Positions 21,056-33,734 of a stretch of DNA of 64,000 bases are shown here, piece by piece. How positions within the stretch are numbered: position 1 is the first letter of the stretch; each line of letters opens with the position of its first letter. This stretch comes from Atriophallophorus winterbourni. Its lineage: Eukaryota; Platyhelminthes; Trematoda; Plagiorchiida; Microphallidae. Where the stretch lies: the NCBI GenBank assembly GCA_013407085.1, contig JACCGJ010005229.1:61329-125328 (forward strand). Direction: 5' to 3'. The notes beneath the pieces are model-generated. The model ran no database searches, had not been told where the DNA came from, and worked only from the letters and a program-made list of their open reading frames with translations. Made by a program: the position numbers and the translations under genes.

Positions 21056-22494
21056 TTGCCGACTACCCCCTCCCCCAGTCTATCAAAAGTCTACACCGTT
21101 TTTTGGGTATGGTGAATTACTACTGCCGTTTTATCCCTCAGTGCGCCCAAACCCTACAACCGCTTACAGATCTTTTGAAAGGAAATGCAAAGACACTTGT
21201 TCTGAGTGCCGAAGCCACGTCTGCGTTCACTGCTATCAAGGAACGGTTGATTAAGGCTACAACCTTAAAACATCTCAACACAGACCCCTCGACGCGTCTC
21301 TTATTGACTACCGATGCATCGCAGGTCGCTGTTGGCGCCGTTCTGCAACAGATAGTTGATGGTAATATTGAACCACTCGCTTTCTTTTCCAAGAAGCTTC
21401 AGCCTACTCAGAATCCATACAGCACATTTAGCCGAGAACTCTTAGCTTTTTACTTCACTGCTAAACATTTCCGTCACAACCTAGAGGGTTGAATGTTCAC
21501 ATTATATACCGACCACAAGCCCCTGATTTATTCCCTACGATTACCGTCAGATCGGCATTCCCCGCGAGAGCTGCGTCACCTTGATTTCATCTCTCAGTTT
21601 ACCACCGACATCCGTCATATCGATGGTTGTAGCAACGTGGTAGCTGATGCGTTATCCCGTGGTGACATTCATGAACTCTCGAATACGGCTATCTATCTTC
21701 CCGAGATAGCCAGATATCAAGAGACCGATCCGGAATTCGACGCAATCCAGTCTAACAAATCCCTCAAGATCGTACTTTTGCCATTGCTTAACTGTGAGCA
21801 ATATATTTACTGTGACATTTCCACCGGTAATCCGAGGCCTTTCGTTCCTCAGTCATATCGGCGGAACGTTTTCGACCAATCACATGACATTTCCACCGGT
21901 AATCCGAGGCCTTTCGTTCCTCAATCATATCGGCGGAACGTTTTCGACCAATCACATGGTTTATTTCATCCCGGGATACGTTCTACAGTAAAGCTCATCA
22001 CAACACGCTTTATTTGGTCTAATATCCGTGCTGACCTTCGCCTTTGGGCTGAACATTGTGTTGCTTGCCAAACGAGCAAGATACACCGTCATACAAAGAC
22101 CTCCCCTGGCAAATTCGATCTCCCAAACTCCCGTTTTCAACACCTTCATGTTGACATAGTTGGTCCCCTACCAATCAGTAACAAGTTCACCTATCTCTTG
22201 ACTTGCGTTGATCGTTATACCCGCTGGCCCCGAACGACCCCCATACTCGATATTTCTACGAAAACTGTAGCCCGTGCTTTTATCGAATCATGGATTTCTA
22301 TTTTCGGAGTTCCCTCAACTGTTACCACTGATCGAGGTTCACAGTTTACTTCCACATTATTCCGGGACTTGAATCGAATCCTTGGTTGTTCCCATCTCCG
22401 TACCACTGCTTATCATCCCGCTGCTAATGGTATGGTAGTACGTTTTCACCGCCAGTTGTTACATGGGGTTCGTGCAACGAACCACGATGTTTAA
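21056..22494 (+). pseudogene. pol: Gypsy RNase H and integrase (copy B)
   Basis: The RT connection HRFLGMVNYYCRFIP, RNase H LLLTTDASQVAVGAVLQQ, FSRELLAFYF, then a TGA at 21490-21492 (shared with copy A), YTDHKPLIYSLRLP and SNVVADALSRG. Integrase has the zinc domain with CVACQTSK, core DIVGPLPISNKF, LTCVDRYTRW, TTDRGSQFTS, and MVVRFHRQ where the catalytic glutamate is replaced by valine. The frame stops at 22494 before any C-terminal domain. A 72-bp tandem duplication lies inside the integrase zinc region. Confidence 0.85.
21814..21957 (+). repeat. 72-bp in-frame tandem duplication in integrase
   Basis: Two adjacent copies of a 72-bp segment (24 codons, DISTGNPRPFVPQSYRRNVF and four more residues). 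Copy A has a single copy. Confidence 0.9.
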
Positions 22495-22539
22495 ACACAG
22501 AATCACTAAATTGATGTGTTGCTCACATCCCCTTCACTT

Positions 22540-22605
22540 ACATACCACTACCGGTTTCTGGCTGTTTGTCTTCATCGGGTGGAGACACTAAGATTAGATT
22601 TAGTG
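22540..22605 (-). ncRNA. Diverged hammerhead-like motif (copy B)
   Basis: Colinear with 9284-9345: GAAACCGGUA with a CCGAUGA core. A relic shared by both copies, so older than the duplication. Confidence 0.5.
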
Positions 22606-22701
22606 AGCTTTGCAACAGTGGCATTCAAGTATAACCTTGTATACTATTTATTTGTTTTCAGCAAATCCACAACCACCCGCGCAAACGCTTATATGGCGTA
22701 A

Positions 22702-23475
22702 GTCATTAAATAAAATTTGATAATTTATCATCATTTCTATTATCGTTCAGAACAAAGAACTCAGAAACTCTGAATATTTGTGGTAGGAAAAGCAATACTC
22801 TTAACAAAAACCACAGGATGGCCGGGAATATAGAGTAAAAAACATATAATCTTCCAAGAATTAATACGGACAGTCACATACTGCATAGTTTCTTCGGTAA
22901 CGATGTTACACGTGAAAAAAATTTTAACCGAGAAAACATTTCAACGAATATCTCATCTAGAATATCGAATCCCTAAAACTTTTGAATGTTTGTGTGTTTG
23001 AGTATGATCCTTAGTACTATGTAAATGTTTCAAAGGATGGTTTTCTATGTACACAATTTTAAATACCAACAGAATGTCACTCGTTATTCGACGTTTATAA
23101 TAAAATTATGTGGTTAACGTCAAGGTGGGGCTCTTTAATAGACTGTGCTTTCTTAAATGAAACTCTCAACTTCATTTCCATTACTCATATATTTTAAACG
23201 TGTTTTGATATTCTACGATGATGAATAATAATACTAAGTTATCACCTAAGTTCGAAGTGATTCAAAGTTGCTAAACCTGGTTTTGTGTATCCGGTCTTTT
23301 TTGTTGAATCACCTCATTGAATCGATGCAATTTGGCTTTATCGAGATATTTTCCTGCTTTCATGTTTTTCAATTAGTTCGCATTCGACTAGATCTTCCCA
23401 ATCCCACGATACATACATCATTGTCTTCATTGGGATCCTAAGTTTCGGCATGTCTTTATCACTCTCACAATATTT
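22702..23475. other. Non-coding interior of repeat copy B
   Basis: Nothing recognisable; colinear with 9450-10221. Confidence 0.6.
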
Positions 23476-23893
23476 GCTTCATATTCTTATAGAGACACCA
23501 TTTCTCATCTCCAGTAGCGATTCTGCACGGCCAACGTTGCCTGTGGCCGTGGTATCGAGCGCGTTTGTGAGTAACAATGGAAAGAGGCAAATCCATCTGC
23601 TAAAATATACAAAAATTAATATCGGCCAAAACGATTGCCCTAATCAAGGAAAATATAACACAGGCTTTCCAATGGTATATAGCACCTCGATAAACATCGA
23701 AAAGTATTAAACACGTATTGCATGTAATGGCGGGAAATTATGCAACAATCCAATATAACATATGAAAATGCTATGGAATTATCGGCCATATCATGAATTG
23801 CATAAATTGAAAGCGTATGTTGAAGACATCAGGAACACATTGACAGGGATTCGTTTAAAGTGTTAAAGCAATTAATTAAAACACGTTGTTGGA
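23476..23893 (+). repeat. LTR-like direct repeat, Gypsy B, 3' side
   Basis: Direct repeat of 16364-16783. Confidence 0.55.
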
Positions 23894-25689
23894 TGGAAAA
23901 ATCCGCGGAAAATTTATATATTTCAAATAATTAATTCACACACTTCGAACGTGATTTGTCCTCTGGGATCGGGCTGCTTAGACACTTAAAACGCCGTACA
24001 ACATGGAAATTTCACGCGCTTGTGATGCACATTCATGGTCGCCATGGGACGAAAGATGGTAACAATAACGCCATTTTCATGTTCAGCATTCTAGGATTTA
24101 TATTTTTCGCAATCTAAAGATTTGCGTGTTATTTAATTTGTCAAATACTGCTATGCTGCATTATGTATTTGGTTACAGCACAGCAAGCAGCCAACATGCC
24201 TTTTCAGCAACCTGTGATGAGTAAGTGATTAAAGTGCAACCCAATTCGATTGGAATATGTTTGGGACCGATCGTGTATTCATAATGCAAAACTACTCTGA
24301 CCGATTCCACTCAAATTTCTTGCAACCCAATTATTACAAAGAAATGAATTTGAAATAATTTTCATGTACACTGTACCAGTATGTTCAATGCTAAGCTTAG
24401 AATGGTGTGCAGTTATGTAAGCAGTAATATTTAAATAGCACGCCACTTGTCCTGATCACAGACTTCGACAAAGCACAGTCAACAGTAACTTGAACAAGCC
24501 CATCAGTCTAGCTATTTTCTTTTGTACAACAGTAAGAACAATTAAGTCCGTGATGATCTTGATTTCATTTGTCCAATAAAAAAACATAATAATATCGAAC
24601 AAAGTAATGTGTAATATCCGAGTGATCGCAAAAGTTCAAAGTTTGTAGTTACAAAGATACAGACAGACTAATCGGGCATGTTCATGCCATTGATCACATC
24701 ATCATCTTATCAGTGAAAAGGAAAATCATTGTTCACATTCCTGCTTGCTTGGCATTCGTTGTGATCTCTGAATTCGTTAGTTGGCTGATGGCGTTATACC
24801 ATGAGTGTAGAAAAGTCACGATCAGAGCGACACATGTGTATTCACTACACGTCAACAAACATATGAATCATTAATGGGAATTAGAATACAGAGATAGATA
24901 CAGTGACAACTACTGCATTCTGATTGGACAATGAGTATTCATGCTGACAGCCACTGCACAATGAGCATGGCTGTGGCGTGCAGTGTACAATTGTCTCTCG
25001 TTGATGTTTCCCTATCAGCATGTTCGTATCTTACTTTTCCAATTAATTTGGTGATTTTCGTTGGTTCGGATAGAGTGGTGTGACCTTTTCCTTGTTGGAC
25101 TGACCTGATTACTTTGATTGATGTTTCAACCGAGAGTGGTTGAAAATGTTTTTCAAATGAACCTTAAAACGCATCTCTTCTCTGCAACTCATAGGATGTG
25201 TGAGACACCTGTTGTGCTGCATTTCGTTTTGTTCTGATCGGTCTATCATGCGACAATTCAGCTCATTTTGTCGCCATAATCCGCTCGAACATTCTAGAAA
25301 GACGTGAAGATGAGTAACAGGTCTCTAATGAGCTTGTTCTTAACTCGCCATGCCTCTGAATATGAGTGATTATACCACATTTTCAGTCCATCGGTACAAA
25401 TCGTTGGGACAGCCATTCTCAGAATAGTTGAGTGCGAAGTACGCAAATGAAGGCTGGAAGATTTTCGGATTCAGTTCGTCAGCACCAGGGGATATTCAAC
25501 AATTCCCAGCATCTTGTCTACGGGTACAGTATGCGACACTTGTGGATAACGTTGGATGTCTGTGCGTTGTTTTAAACAGAATAATTTAGGATAATAGTTG
25601 ACGAGTGATGTTCTGCGATGTTTTGCTGGTTCATTTTTGCTGACGGGTTCGATCATGCTAACCGTAATTTCTAAGTAGAAAGATTGAAT

Positions 25690-25726
<37 letters not shown>

Positions 25727-25895
25727 GAACATGGAGTTGACCATAAGGAAAATTTACTATGCCGTGCGGTTATCTAAGTAGCAGTACGTTCGTGACAGTC
25801 GCTTGATTCCTCATGACAACACACATCGAATCAGATAACATTATGAATTGGCATTCAGTGGCGTGCATGTAAATATACGATTTTACGAAAAAAAT
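23894..25895. other. Non-coding tail of repeat copy B with TA tract
   Basis: No gene seen; colinear with 10642-12685. The TA tract at about 25692-25725 is longer than in copy A. Confidence 0.6.
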
Positions 25896-26056
25896 AGTTA
25901 TGTGTTTACTGGTTATGCTATTTGAAATTTAGTGAAATTAATACATTATTAATAAATTGAAATAAAAAATAGATAGCAAAGTATTTGAAAATATTCGAGA
26001 CCGATTGGGAGTCCATAGTCATGAGAATAAAGTTTGCAATGAATCGGTTATAGCAA

Positions 26057-26085
26057 GTTTTTGGTAACGATTCGCTTCTGAACAC
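26057..26085 (-). ncRNA. Half hammerhead at copy C junction
   Basis: Only the 3' half (stem II strand, altered GAA core, ACGUU stem III) remains; the core base change gives GAAUCGUU. Truncated at the deletion junction. Confidence 0.6.
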
Positions 26086-26568
26086 GCTTAGTACAATTAT
26101 GTTTTCCATTCCGAGCATAACTTAAAGCTGCATTTACACCTCATTCACCTAAATATTACGTGATCTAGAGCGGTGTGCTTCAAAGCTTCCAACCAGCCCA
26201 GGGTGATTGGTTCAGCAACGAGATCTTTAAATTTGGAGCTGTGACATGCAACCAATTTCTACCGATTGAAGTTTAATTATGAACACGCAAATTGTGTATG
26301 ATTTTCAGAATAAACTGTGTTTTGGTTTGGCAAATTTCGGCTACCTGAGAATAGAATATTTGGCCGTTTAGCATATAATGTGAACGCCATTTCGATTATT
26401 TCATAAAAACATTGCAGACGAACTTGTTCGTTTTATGTTTACAGCTGTAGCCATTACGTGTACATGATCGCGCGTATTAATTAGGTGCAATTCTTTAATG
26501 TTCATTTAAATATACTAGGCTATTGTGCGGTTAGTTTTCTAATCTCTCGTCTCCTTTCTAGTGCAACC

Positions 26569-26908
26569 GCTTCATATTCTTATAGAGACACCATTTCCCA
26601 TCTCCAGTAGCGATTCTGCACGGGCAACGTTGCCTGTGGCCATGGTATCGAGCGCGTTTGTGAGTAACAATGGAAAGAGGCAAATCCATCTGCTAAAATA
26701 TACAAATAATAATATCGGCCAAAACATTGCCCTAATCAGGTAGAATATAACACAGGCTTTCCAATGGTATATAGCACCTTGATAAACATCAAAAAGTATT
26801 AAACACGTATTGCATGTAATGGCGGGAAATTATGCAACAATCCAATATAACATATGAAATGCTATGGAATTATCGACCATATCATGAATTGCATAAATTG
26901 AAAGCGTA
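26569..26908 (+). repeat. LTR-like repeat, partial, copy C
   Basis: First ~340 bp of the repeat at 6098-6516. No Gypsy coding sequence follows. Confidence 0.6.
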
Positions 26909-27514
26909 TCATCAATTTCACAAAATATAACACGGTCATAATTTGATAAAACTAATCTCGAATCGCCTTTTATTAAATTTCGTTGCTAGCGTCAGTCATC
27001 TTACACTTAAGTGTGTAATAGGAGACAGTGCACTTGGCGGTTAATCGAAGATCATGTCATCAGCATGCAACCGACATCGTACGTCAGAGAGCTACCAATC
27101 GCTGTACGCGCTGTGGGAGAGATTGTTCAACCTGATTAGGACTGTTTAGTCATTCGAAAAGCACTCGAGCATGAACACATTATGCGCTTGTGAGGTATAT
27201 CCATGGTAGTCATCGATAAAAGGAGGCTAAGAAAACAATATATTCAGAGTAAACCATGCAATCGGAGAGACCACTTGCTTAGGCGATATGCACAATAGAG
27301 TCAGTATTATATAATTATGATAATATAGCGAAAACTTATTATAACTAATGCTGATGGCTAGCAGCCGAATCAAAATTTAAAAAAAACTTTCAAAAAAATA
27401 AATTATTCCATCTATTCTAGATTCACGATTTACGGTGAAAAGTGTAAATTACTCAGCAACACCATGTTTTATACGCATCCAACTAATATTAGTCGTTCTT
27501 CATAGCTCAAGCCA

Positions 27515-27610
27515 TGCGGATCCTGATCATAGTGGCCCTTCCTTGTAATTGTAAACAACACGAAACCGGTTGTGGGGTGTGTGAGTGATGGAAATGCATG
27601 AGGATGTTTT
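27515..27610 (+). repeat. Decayed small hammerhead repeat
   Basis: catgcggatcctgatca flank, degenerate core (CUUGUAA), GAAACCGGUU, UGUGGGG and gaaatgcatg. The family of 14859-14964 but without catalytic core. Confidence 0.6.
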
Positions 27611-27828
27611 CATCACTAAATATCATACCATCCACCATCTCTGTGTTGACCTCACTGCTTAGCAATCTATAGAAAACCTACAAGGGTTAAGCCACATAGG
27701 CATGACAAGCAGAGCCACCGATGTAGCCGCAGCAACAACAACTGAGTGAGTCATCTTAATCGAAAAAAATTGCGTTTGTCAGTCGCTGTTGAATAAGGTT
27801 GGCACGACCAAACTTGGATGAAGTTAAA

Positions 27829-28115
27829 CCCAGTTTCGTGCTGTTTACACCGCTCAGGTAGGATCAGGACCCTGCTGGGCATGAAACAGTGGAGCAATGG
27901 TAAACAAGTTGCGCATGTATGCCACTGTTGTGTAAGGTTGGTACGACTAACCTGTTAAACCACATGTACCCAAGCACATGTAGACAGGTTTAAACCCATG
28001 ATCATGAACAAAATTACCCATTTGCATGCATTTCCATCACACACACCACACGACCGGTTTCATGCTGTTTATATTCACCAAGTATAGACAGTATGATCCG
28101 TATCCGCATACCTGG
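27829..28115 (-). repeat. Tandem pair of small hammerhead repeats
   Basis: Two hammerhead-like cores on the minus strand. The equivalent stem III positions are 28053-28058 (GAAACCGGUC, core CUUGGUGA) and 27829-27834 (GAAACUGGG, core CUGAGCG), 224 bp apart. The intervening monomer body includes ttcatgatcatgggttt and catgcccagcagg. Confidence 0.65.
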
Positions 28116-28584
28116 AAAAAAGGTAAAATGGTTCAGGAAGAAGATTTGGTTAGCAGTGTCAACATTCCATAACTTTTATTGAAACAACCAAAGTTGCATG
28201 CATCAAAATGTATTTCATTTCATATTACACCGTTAAGTCACATTGAATTGGTGCTTATGTTCGAATTCTTTTGCATAAAGTGGTACGGGTGATATGATTC
28301 CATCAACTGACTTGGGTTATGGGAGTTTTTTCTCGTTACAAAATTGTGTAACATGGGCGGATTTAAAACCCACGGATCATGTTTCTGTCGAGTAATTTAT
28401 GATTCCAGAAATATGGTTGGGAAAGCATATATATCCGTGGTATAGTGGTAAACAAATGTATACGTGAATGTCACAGATAAATGGGGTTATTACAATGTAA
28501 AACGATGTTCAAATACCGAAACGCCAAGAGACTCCTGACCGAGCAATCAATGTGTTTATAAAAGAACATATATATATATATATC

Positions 28585-28690
28585 ACGTACAAACACCAAT
28601 ACCGGTTTCTAGCTATTTGTCGCCATCAGATGAAGACAGTATGATCAGGTTCACTGAGCCTTGAAACAGTGGAACAGTGATGAAGCACCT
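28585..28690 (-). repeat. Diverged small hammerhead repeat
   Basis: The minus strand reads CUGAUGG, CGAC-AAAUA-GCUA, GAAACCGGUA, followed downstream by a TA run. One invariant base changed (A9 to G). Confidence 0.5.
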
Positions 28691-28699
28691 TAGACTTAA

Positions 28700-31380
28700 T
28701 GTATGAAGATATTCTTACCACCCAACTTGAATTCAACGACTATTTTATTTTCAAACCAAGTTAAACAACATCCCAATTTTTATCACAGATCCAAATGTGC
28801 AAACGGGATTCGTACAAGGCGGTAACACGGCACCTGCTCCAATGGTTAGTTTTATGAAAAACAACGAATTAATTTTAGGTTGGCTGAATTCATTTTCTCA
28901 TTTTTAATTTTTTTATCGTTTATTAAAACCAAGGAGGCCGTTAGATCGGTGGACATTGTTCACACCTGCACACACAGAGCCATTAAGATATTCCACAGCA
29001 TACACGGAGGTGTATCAATTGAATCTTAATCTCGCGTTTCTCTTTGGTAACTTGGGAATGTTCGGATATAACCAACTCAAACCTAAACCAAGTGTGTATT
29101 GACACTTTGAAGCTTCTGCGTCAGATAAGAAACGGTACCAAAAGTAGGCTCTGCCCGATTCATTTAAAACTTTCTTTTCATGAATATATATTACCGATAG
29201 GTACTAAATATATTTAAATATCTTTACGATTGTTCCTATTTTCGAAGGAGTAAAGAAGATAAATGGTAACATGTTTTATAATCGCCAAGCATATAATCTC
29301 TCAGCTTTGTGCACGCGGCATTTTTAATTTCCAATATGTAATTTTGCAGAGCATAGAACGGTTCCTATTGAATCCCACTGTATAGAAGTATGTTGAAGCA
29401 GATATTGAGAGGATTTAACACAGCTGCTGTTTAAACATGAAAGAACAATGCACGTTGAATAAAATCTACTTTACAGTCTACCTCATCAATCGGTCCATTT
29501 CGACAAAGGGTGTACATTGCAAGAACATGCAGATCTCACGCTCCCCATGTGTAGAGATGCGTCAACAAACTGACTCGAGATTACAGCGTTCACAACAATA
29601 AGATGTACTCGGTTGCTGAGCGACCTTCGCTTGCTGTCGGAATAATCTACTTTCAGTACGCGACAGATGCACCTGCCTTCTTTAAGTTGAACATGACACC
29701 GATTACCGTTATTCACAAATACGTTTCCCAGTCCTTCGAAACATGTCGACTCAATATCCACCGCCTTCATAGCGCAATCACAAACTTATTTAACTTTTGT
29801 AATATTCAAGCGACTGGTTTAAGACGGGAGTGACAGCTGTCGATCATCTAGTCTATCATAAGAACATTCTGGTCATCAATCCATCACAAACCGCGTTCAC
29901 CCGCGAATCCCACAACACAAGAGAAACGCGTTGGGTCAAACGCCGCACAATACAAACAACGAAACACACGCCCGTCCTAAATAGGCAATTGTATTAACCA
30001 CAACACAGATCAGAAACGAGTCTCACTTTGATCTGATTTGTCAATCAATGTCGCGCCAACCTGCGTGCTTCAATTTCTCACCACACAGGTATCCTTTTAA
30101 TCGATCCTGACGAATTGCATATCGTTCGATGGCAGCTGACGTTACGCCCTGCCTCATACTTCCATGATGTCGTCAGACAAACGGTTTTTGAAGATTTCGT
30201 TCTGAAACCCAAATTTTTTTACAGGTTTGAGATTGTCTTCGTCTGTCTTTTCGAATCGTCTTGCTCTTGTGTTGTACCGTAGGGTGTTGTCTTCTGAATA
30301 TCATGGAAAGCTAGTGATTAGCGCTAATCACTAATACACGTCGAACCTCCACAATATTTCTTATCGGATCTTCTAATAGATTGTAGTATAAATTTTCTAG
30401 ATCGAACTGAGATTGTAAGATAGGTGATTCAGATAACTCCCTCAATGCTATCCAATTTTAAAACTTTCAATTCATTTTGGTATAATGAAAGTAAGTTTTT
30501 GGAACGTCTCACTCGAGATATTAGGACAATCTTTTCGATTTGCACAGTTTACATGAAGGCAAATACGTTGATGTTTAATTTGAAAAAAGAATTCATTACA
30601 AAACTTTATTCCATAGTTTGGACTCTCTAAAGAACAAAAAGTCGCAAATTTTTTGATGAAAGACACAAAACAGCTCGACTATAATTTAGGTGAGTCGTTT
30701 TTTGTGAGAACAAATATACCGTAAAAATAAGTAACCATTGGTCGTTACAACACTTTTTTAATCACATTTGATATTATCGCGGTTACTGGTATAGATTTGC
30801 ATATTGATATTCACGATTCATAATGAAGAAAAGCAAATAGCTGTACAATACCATAGGATATGTGCATGAAACTTAAACAAATCGTTACTTTAATGTTTGC
30901 GTCTATGTGCTTCAAACGAGGAGCAAAAGTAATTTTAATCGTTACAGGGATAGATGAAATTTCGACCGGTAATATATGTTTGGGTAATTTGTTTTTCCAT
31001 GTGTGTGTGTCTATAGGAGGGACTAAGGAATTTCAGTAAAGTGGGGCTAACAAATTATTATTCAACACAAAAGATCGTAACGTCTGTGTGAAGATCATTT
31101 CGTTTGATGAGGAACCAATTGCTGGCTGTAAGCTGTCCCACAAAAGGCAGGCACGAACTGTATAAATGTTACGGCGACAGTTTAATCAGGAATATTGGAT
31201 TTGAAGAGTCAGTTGTGACTGCGGGACGGGAGATTGCCGCCAATTTTAAAGAGATGTCGGAGTGATTGGGACGTCATATGGAATATTTGGTAAGTAAGAA
31301 TTAGGTCAGCTCAGATGCGCACAATCCAAGTCTAGTCAGTCGCTGCTCAAATGGTAGATTATGCAATCCATTAACCCTTT
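28700..31380. other. Intergenic repeat sediment, no gene
   Basis: Contains the uninterrupted paralogue of the 14.8-15.35 kb repeat (29880-30350). Short open frames at 29486-29833 and 30424-30666 carry no motif I recognise and are treated as chance. Confidence 0.5.
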
Positions 31381-32890
31381 CATCTACCTAATGTTAAATC
31401 CATTAGAGGAGCGATATATCTGTTTCATCCACAGTGTCCAAGTTTCTACTGTATAGTATGCAACTGGATGCACATATGTATTGAGTACATTTGACAATGA
31501 ATGGTGGAATTGTCCGAAAATCCGTCTGAGTGAGCCGAGTATTCTGTTTGCATGCCAATAGACGGCCTCGCAATGCAGACTCTTTTTCAAATTTCCACAC
31601 ACGCAGATCCTGAGATCTTTTAGCGATATACTCCACTCAAGCGTGTGACTGCCAAGTACGTATGAGAATGGGAAGTGTTTCTAAACTTGCAACATTTTGC
31701 ACTTGCAAAAGTCGAAAGGCAGCTTGTTTTGAATTGAACACTGGTGCAGCTTATATAAGTCTGATTGCAAAAACAGGCAATCCTCAACAGAGTTGACCTT
31801 CATCCAAATTTTGACATCATCGGCGTAAACGACAAATTTTCATCGGTAGAACTTTTATAAATATTACGAACAGTATTAGACTGAGTATTGAACCTTGTGG
31901 GACACCGCTCGTAACTTCAATAGTTTGGGAAATTTCGCCATCTATTCTGACTTTCGCTTTGTGTTCAGACAGGTAACTCGCAAACCAGTTAATAGATTTC
32001 CAGTGACGCCAACATCCTGTAGCTTCTGAAGTAGTAAGGAGTGACCAACTCGACCGAATGCTTTAGATATATCTAAGTAACAGTGCAAGCATCCAGTTGT
32101 TTAAAGTCGTTAGCAAGTTAGACAAGCATGAGCGTGTTTATCCAAATCCATGTTGTGTCTGAAAAAGACGTTCATGGCCCTCGAAGTGCCTGATAACACT
32201 TTAACACACCAAGCGTTCCAATACTTTAGGAACCACTTAAAGAATCGTCGCAGGGTGGTAATTGGACGGATGCAAACGACCGCCACCTTTGTAGATTGGA
32301 GTTATCACTCCGGCTTTCCAGTCAGGTGGTACGATTTCTGTATTTAGTTCGTGTTTAAATCATGCACATAGTGGGCCGCAAAGCTCCATCACACATGACT
32401 TCAGAATAGTCGGCGTTTTGCCGTCTTTCTCTGCGGATTTGTTAACATTTAGCCTGCGTAGGTGCCTCCACACAACCACAGGATTCACATCGACATCACT
32501 CAAGCTTTTCACCACTATTGATCGTAGCCAAGGTGTTGGTAGGGACACATTAATTTTTACAGATTTGTGTACAAAATTTTGTCAGGGCATCGGCTGTATC
32601 TGTCAATTCGTTGGATGTCTGAATCAGAAAATATCCTGCTTTAACCTTACTCGCATTTTTTACGATCGTGTAGACTATCATAGGATGTCGTTTCATTTGG
32701 TCTATCAGCATCCAATGGTGATATTACTTGTCTTCGCGAATTAAGGACGTCACCTTGTTTCGGGCATTTCGAAAATGTTCTTAGGATACGTCTGTTCGAG
32801 TGATCCTGTGCCAAGCTCGTGTGGAATCTCGCACGGTTATCCACTTTCGAGTGCGGCAGCGGAGATTCAAACAAATTGTTCTAGATTTTC
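31380..32890 (-). pseudogene. CR1-like LINE relic
   Basis: The minus strand shows, in order and in changing frames: HLRRLNVNKSAEKDGKTPTI (first RT motif, 32548-32360), a palm-like CYLDISKAFGR near 32060-32090, and near 31600-31440 VLNTYVHPVAYYTVETWTLW, which matches the VINTYIRPVMEYSIQAWAPW segment of the LINE in copy B. Many stops; old. Confidence 0.7.
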
Positions 32891-33564
32891 TTTTCCGAGA
32901 ATCGGTTGAGTTTTCGTTTATTTTCATAGCGATTTATCTTAAAAGGCAGAGGCAGTGAGTTGCTAAATTCAATTTTTCCAAGTTCGATCTGTACTACTAA
33001 AAATATGAATATAGCTCAGAGTAAAAAGTTAATAAGGCCGTGTTCTCAACTTATTCGATTGATGTATTTTGGGGTACTGATGAATGAAAGACAAAATCGA
33101 AGTATAAGTTTTAATACGAGCGGATAGTATCATTCTCCGACCAAGTAACATTATAATCTAACGTCTATTTTCAGCTGCGAAAATCGTATCACTCGCCCAC
33201 ATGGTTGGCGGGAAAGAAGACTTGAAGAATATGCTCATGGCATGTTATATGGTGAATATTACTTTGGAAACGGCATCAGATATCATCTCAGCGATTAAAT
33301 AATTTGTGACGCGCAACTCCCACATGCTTGATTTTTTGAGAAAAAAAAACGTTTTTTACGCAGATTATGATTGCAACATTTATCTCGCTGAATGCATGTC
33401 TTTAAATTTTCAATAATAATACTTTGGCTAATTCTTGGTTTTCGAACAAAATGTGCTCGAGTCCGAGCGATAAGGCTGACACGACGAATCTGTTCAACCG
33501 CATGTGTCACAGACATGTGAATGGGGCAAACCCATAGGCTAGAGCGAAAAATGCGTATTTGCAT
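32890..33564. other. No gene recognised
   Basis: AT-rich sequence without coding or repeat signal that I can identify. Confidence 0.5.
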
Positions 33565-33660
33565 GTATTTTCATGATACACAGACCGCGACCGGTTTCGC
33601 GTTGTTTGCAGTAATCACGCAGGGTAAGTACGATTAGGATCTGCATGGATTATATACAAA
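33565..33660 (-). repeat. Decayed small hammerhead repeat
   Basis: GAAACCGGUCGCGG is retained on the minus strand; CUGAUGA is lost (CGUGAUU). Flank atgcagatcctaatcg. Confidence 0.6.
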
Positions 33661-33734
33661 AAGCAAGCGCTAATGAAATGTCGGACTTGCTAATGATTGC
33701 TAGATAATGATGATGGTACGAACAGCCTGTTCGA

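Larger units (their letters stand above)
12686..25895. repeat. Copy B of ~13-kb tandem segmental repeat
   Basis: The most complete copy. It retains an uninterrupted Penelope element, about 1.6 kb of extra spacer, a longer Gypsy pol and the full CR1-like LINE insertion. The next copy begins at 25896 with the same sequence as position 1. Confidence 0.85.
25896..26908. repeat. Copy C: truncated third repeat unit
   Basis: Starts like A and B, runs through half of the left-arm hammerhead, then at about 26085 jumps to sequence equivalent to 15880 of copy B. It continues to about 26908, inside the LTR-like repeat, where similarity stops. Confidence 0.8.

Noticed and set aside
29486..29833. Possible host gene (overlapping frames on both strands)
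   Set aside because: No recognisable domain, no splice context and no repeat partner; treated as chance frames.
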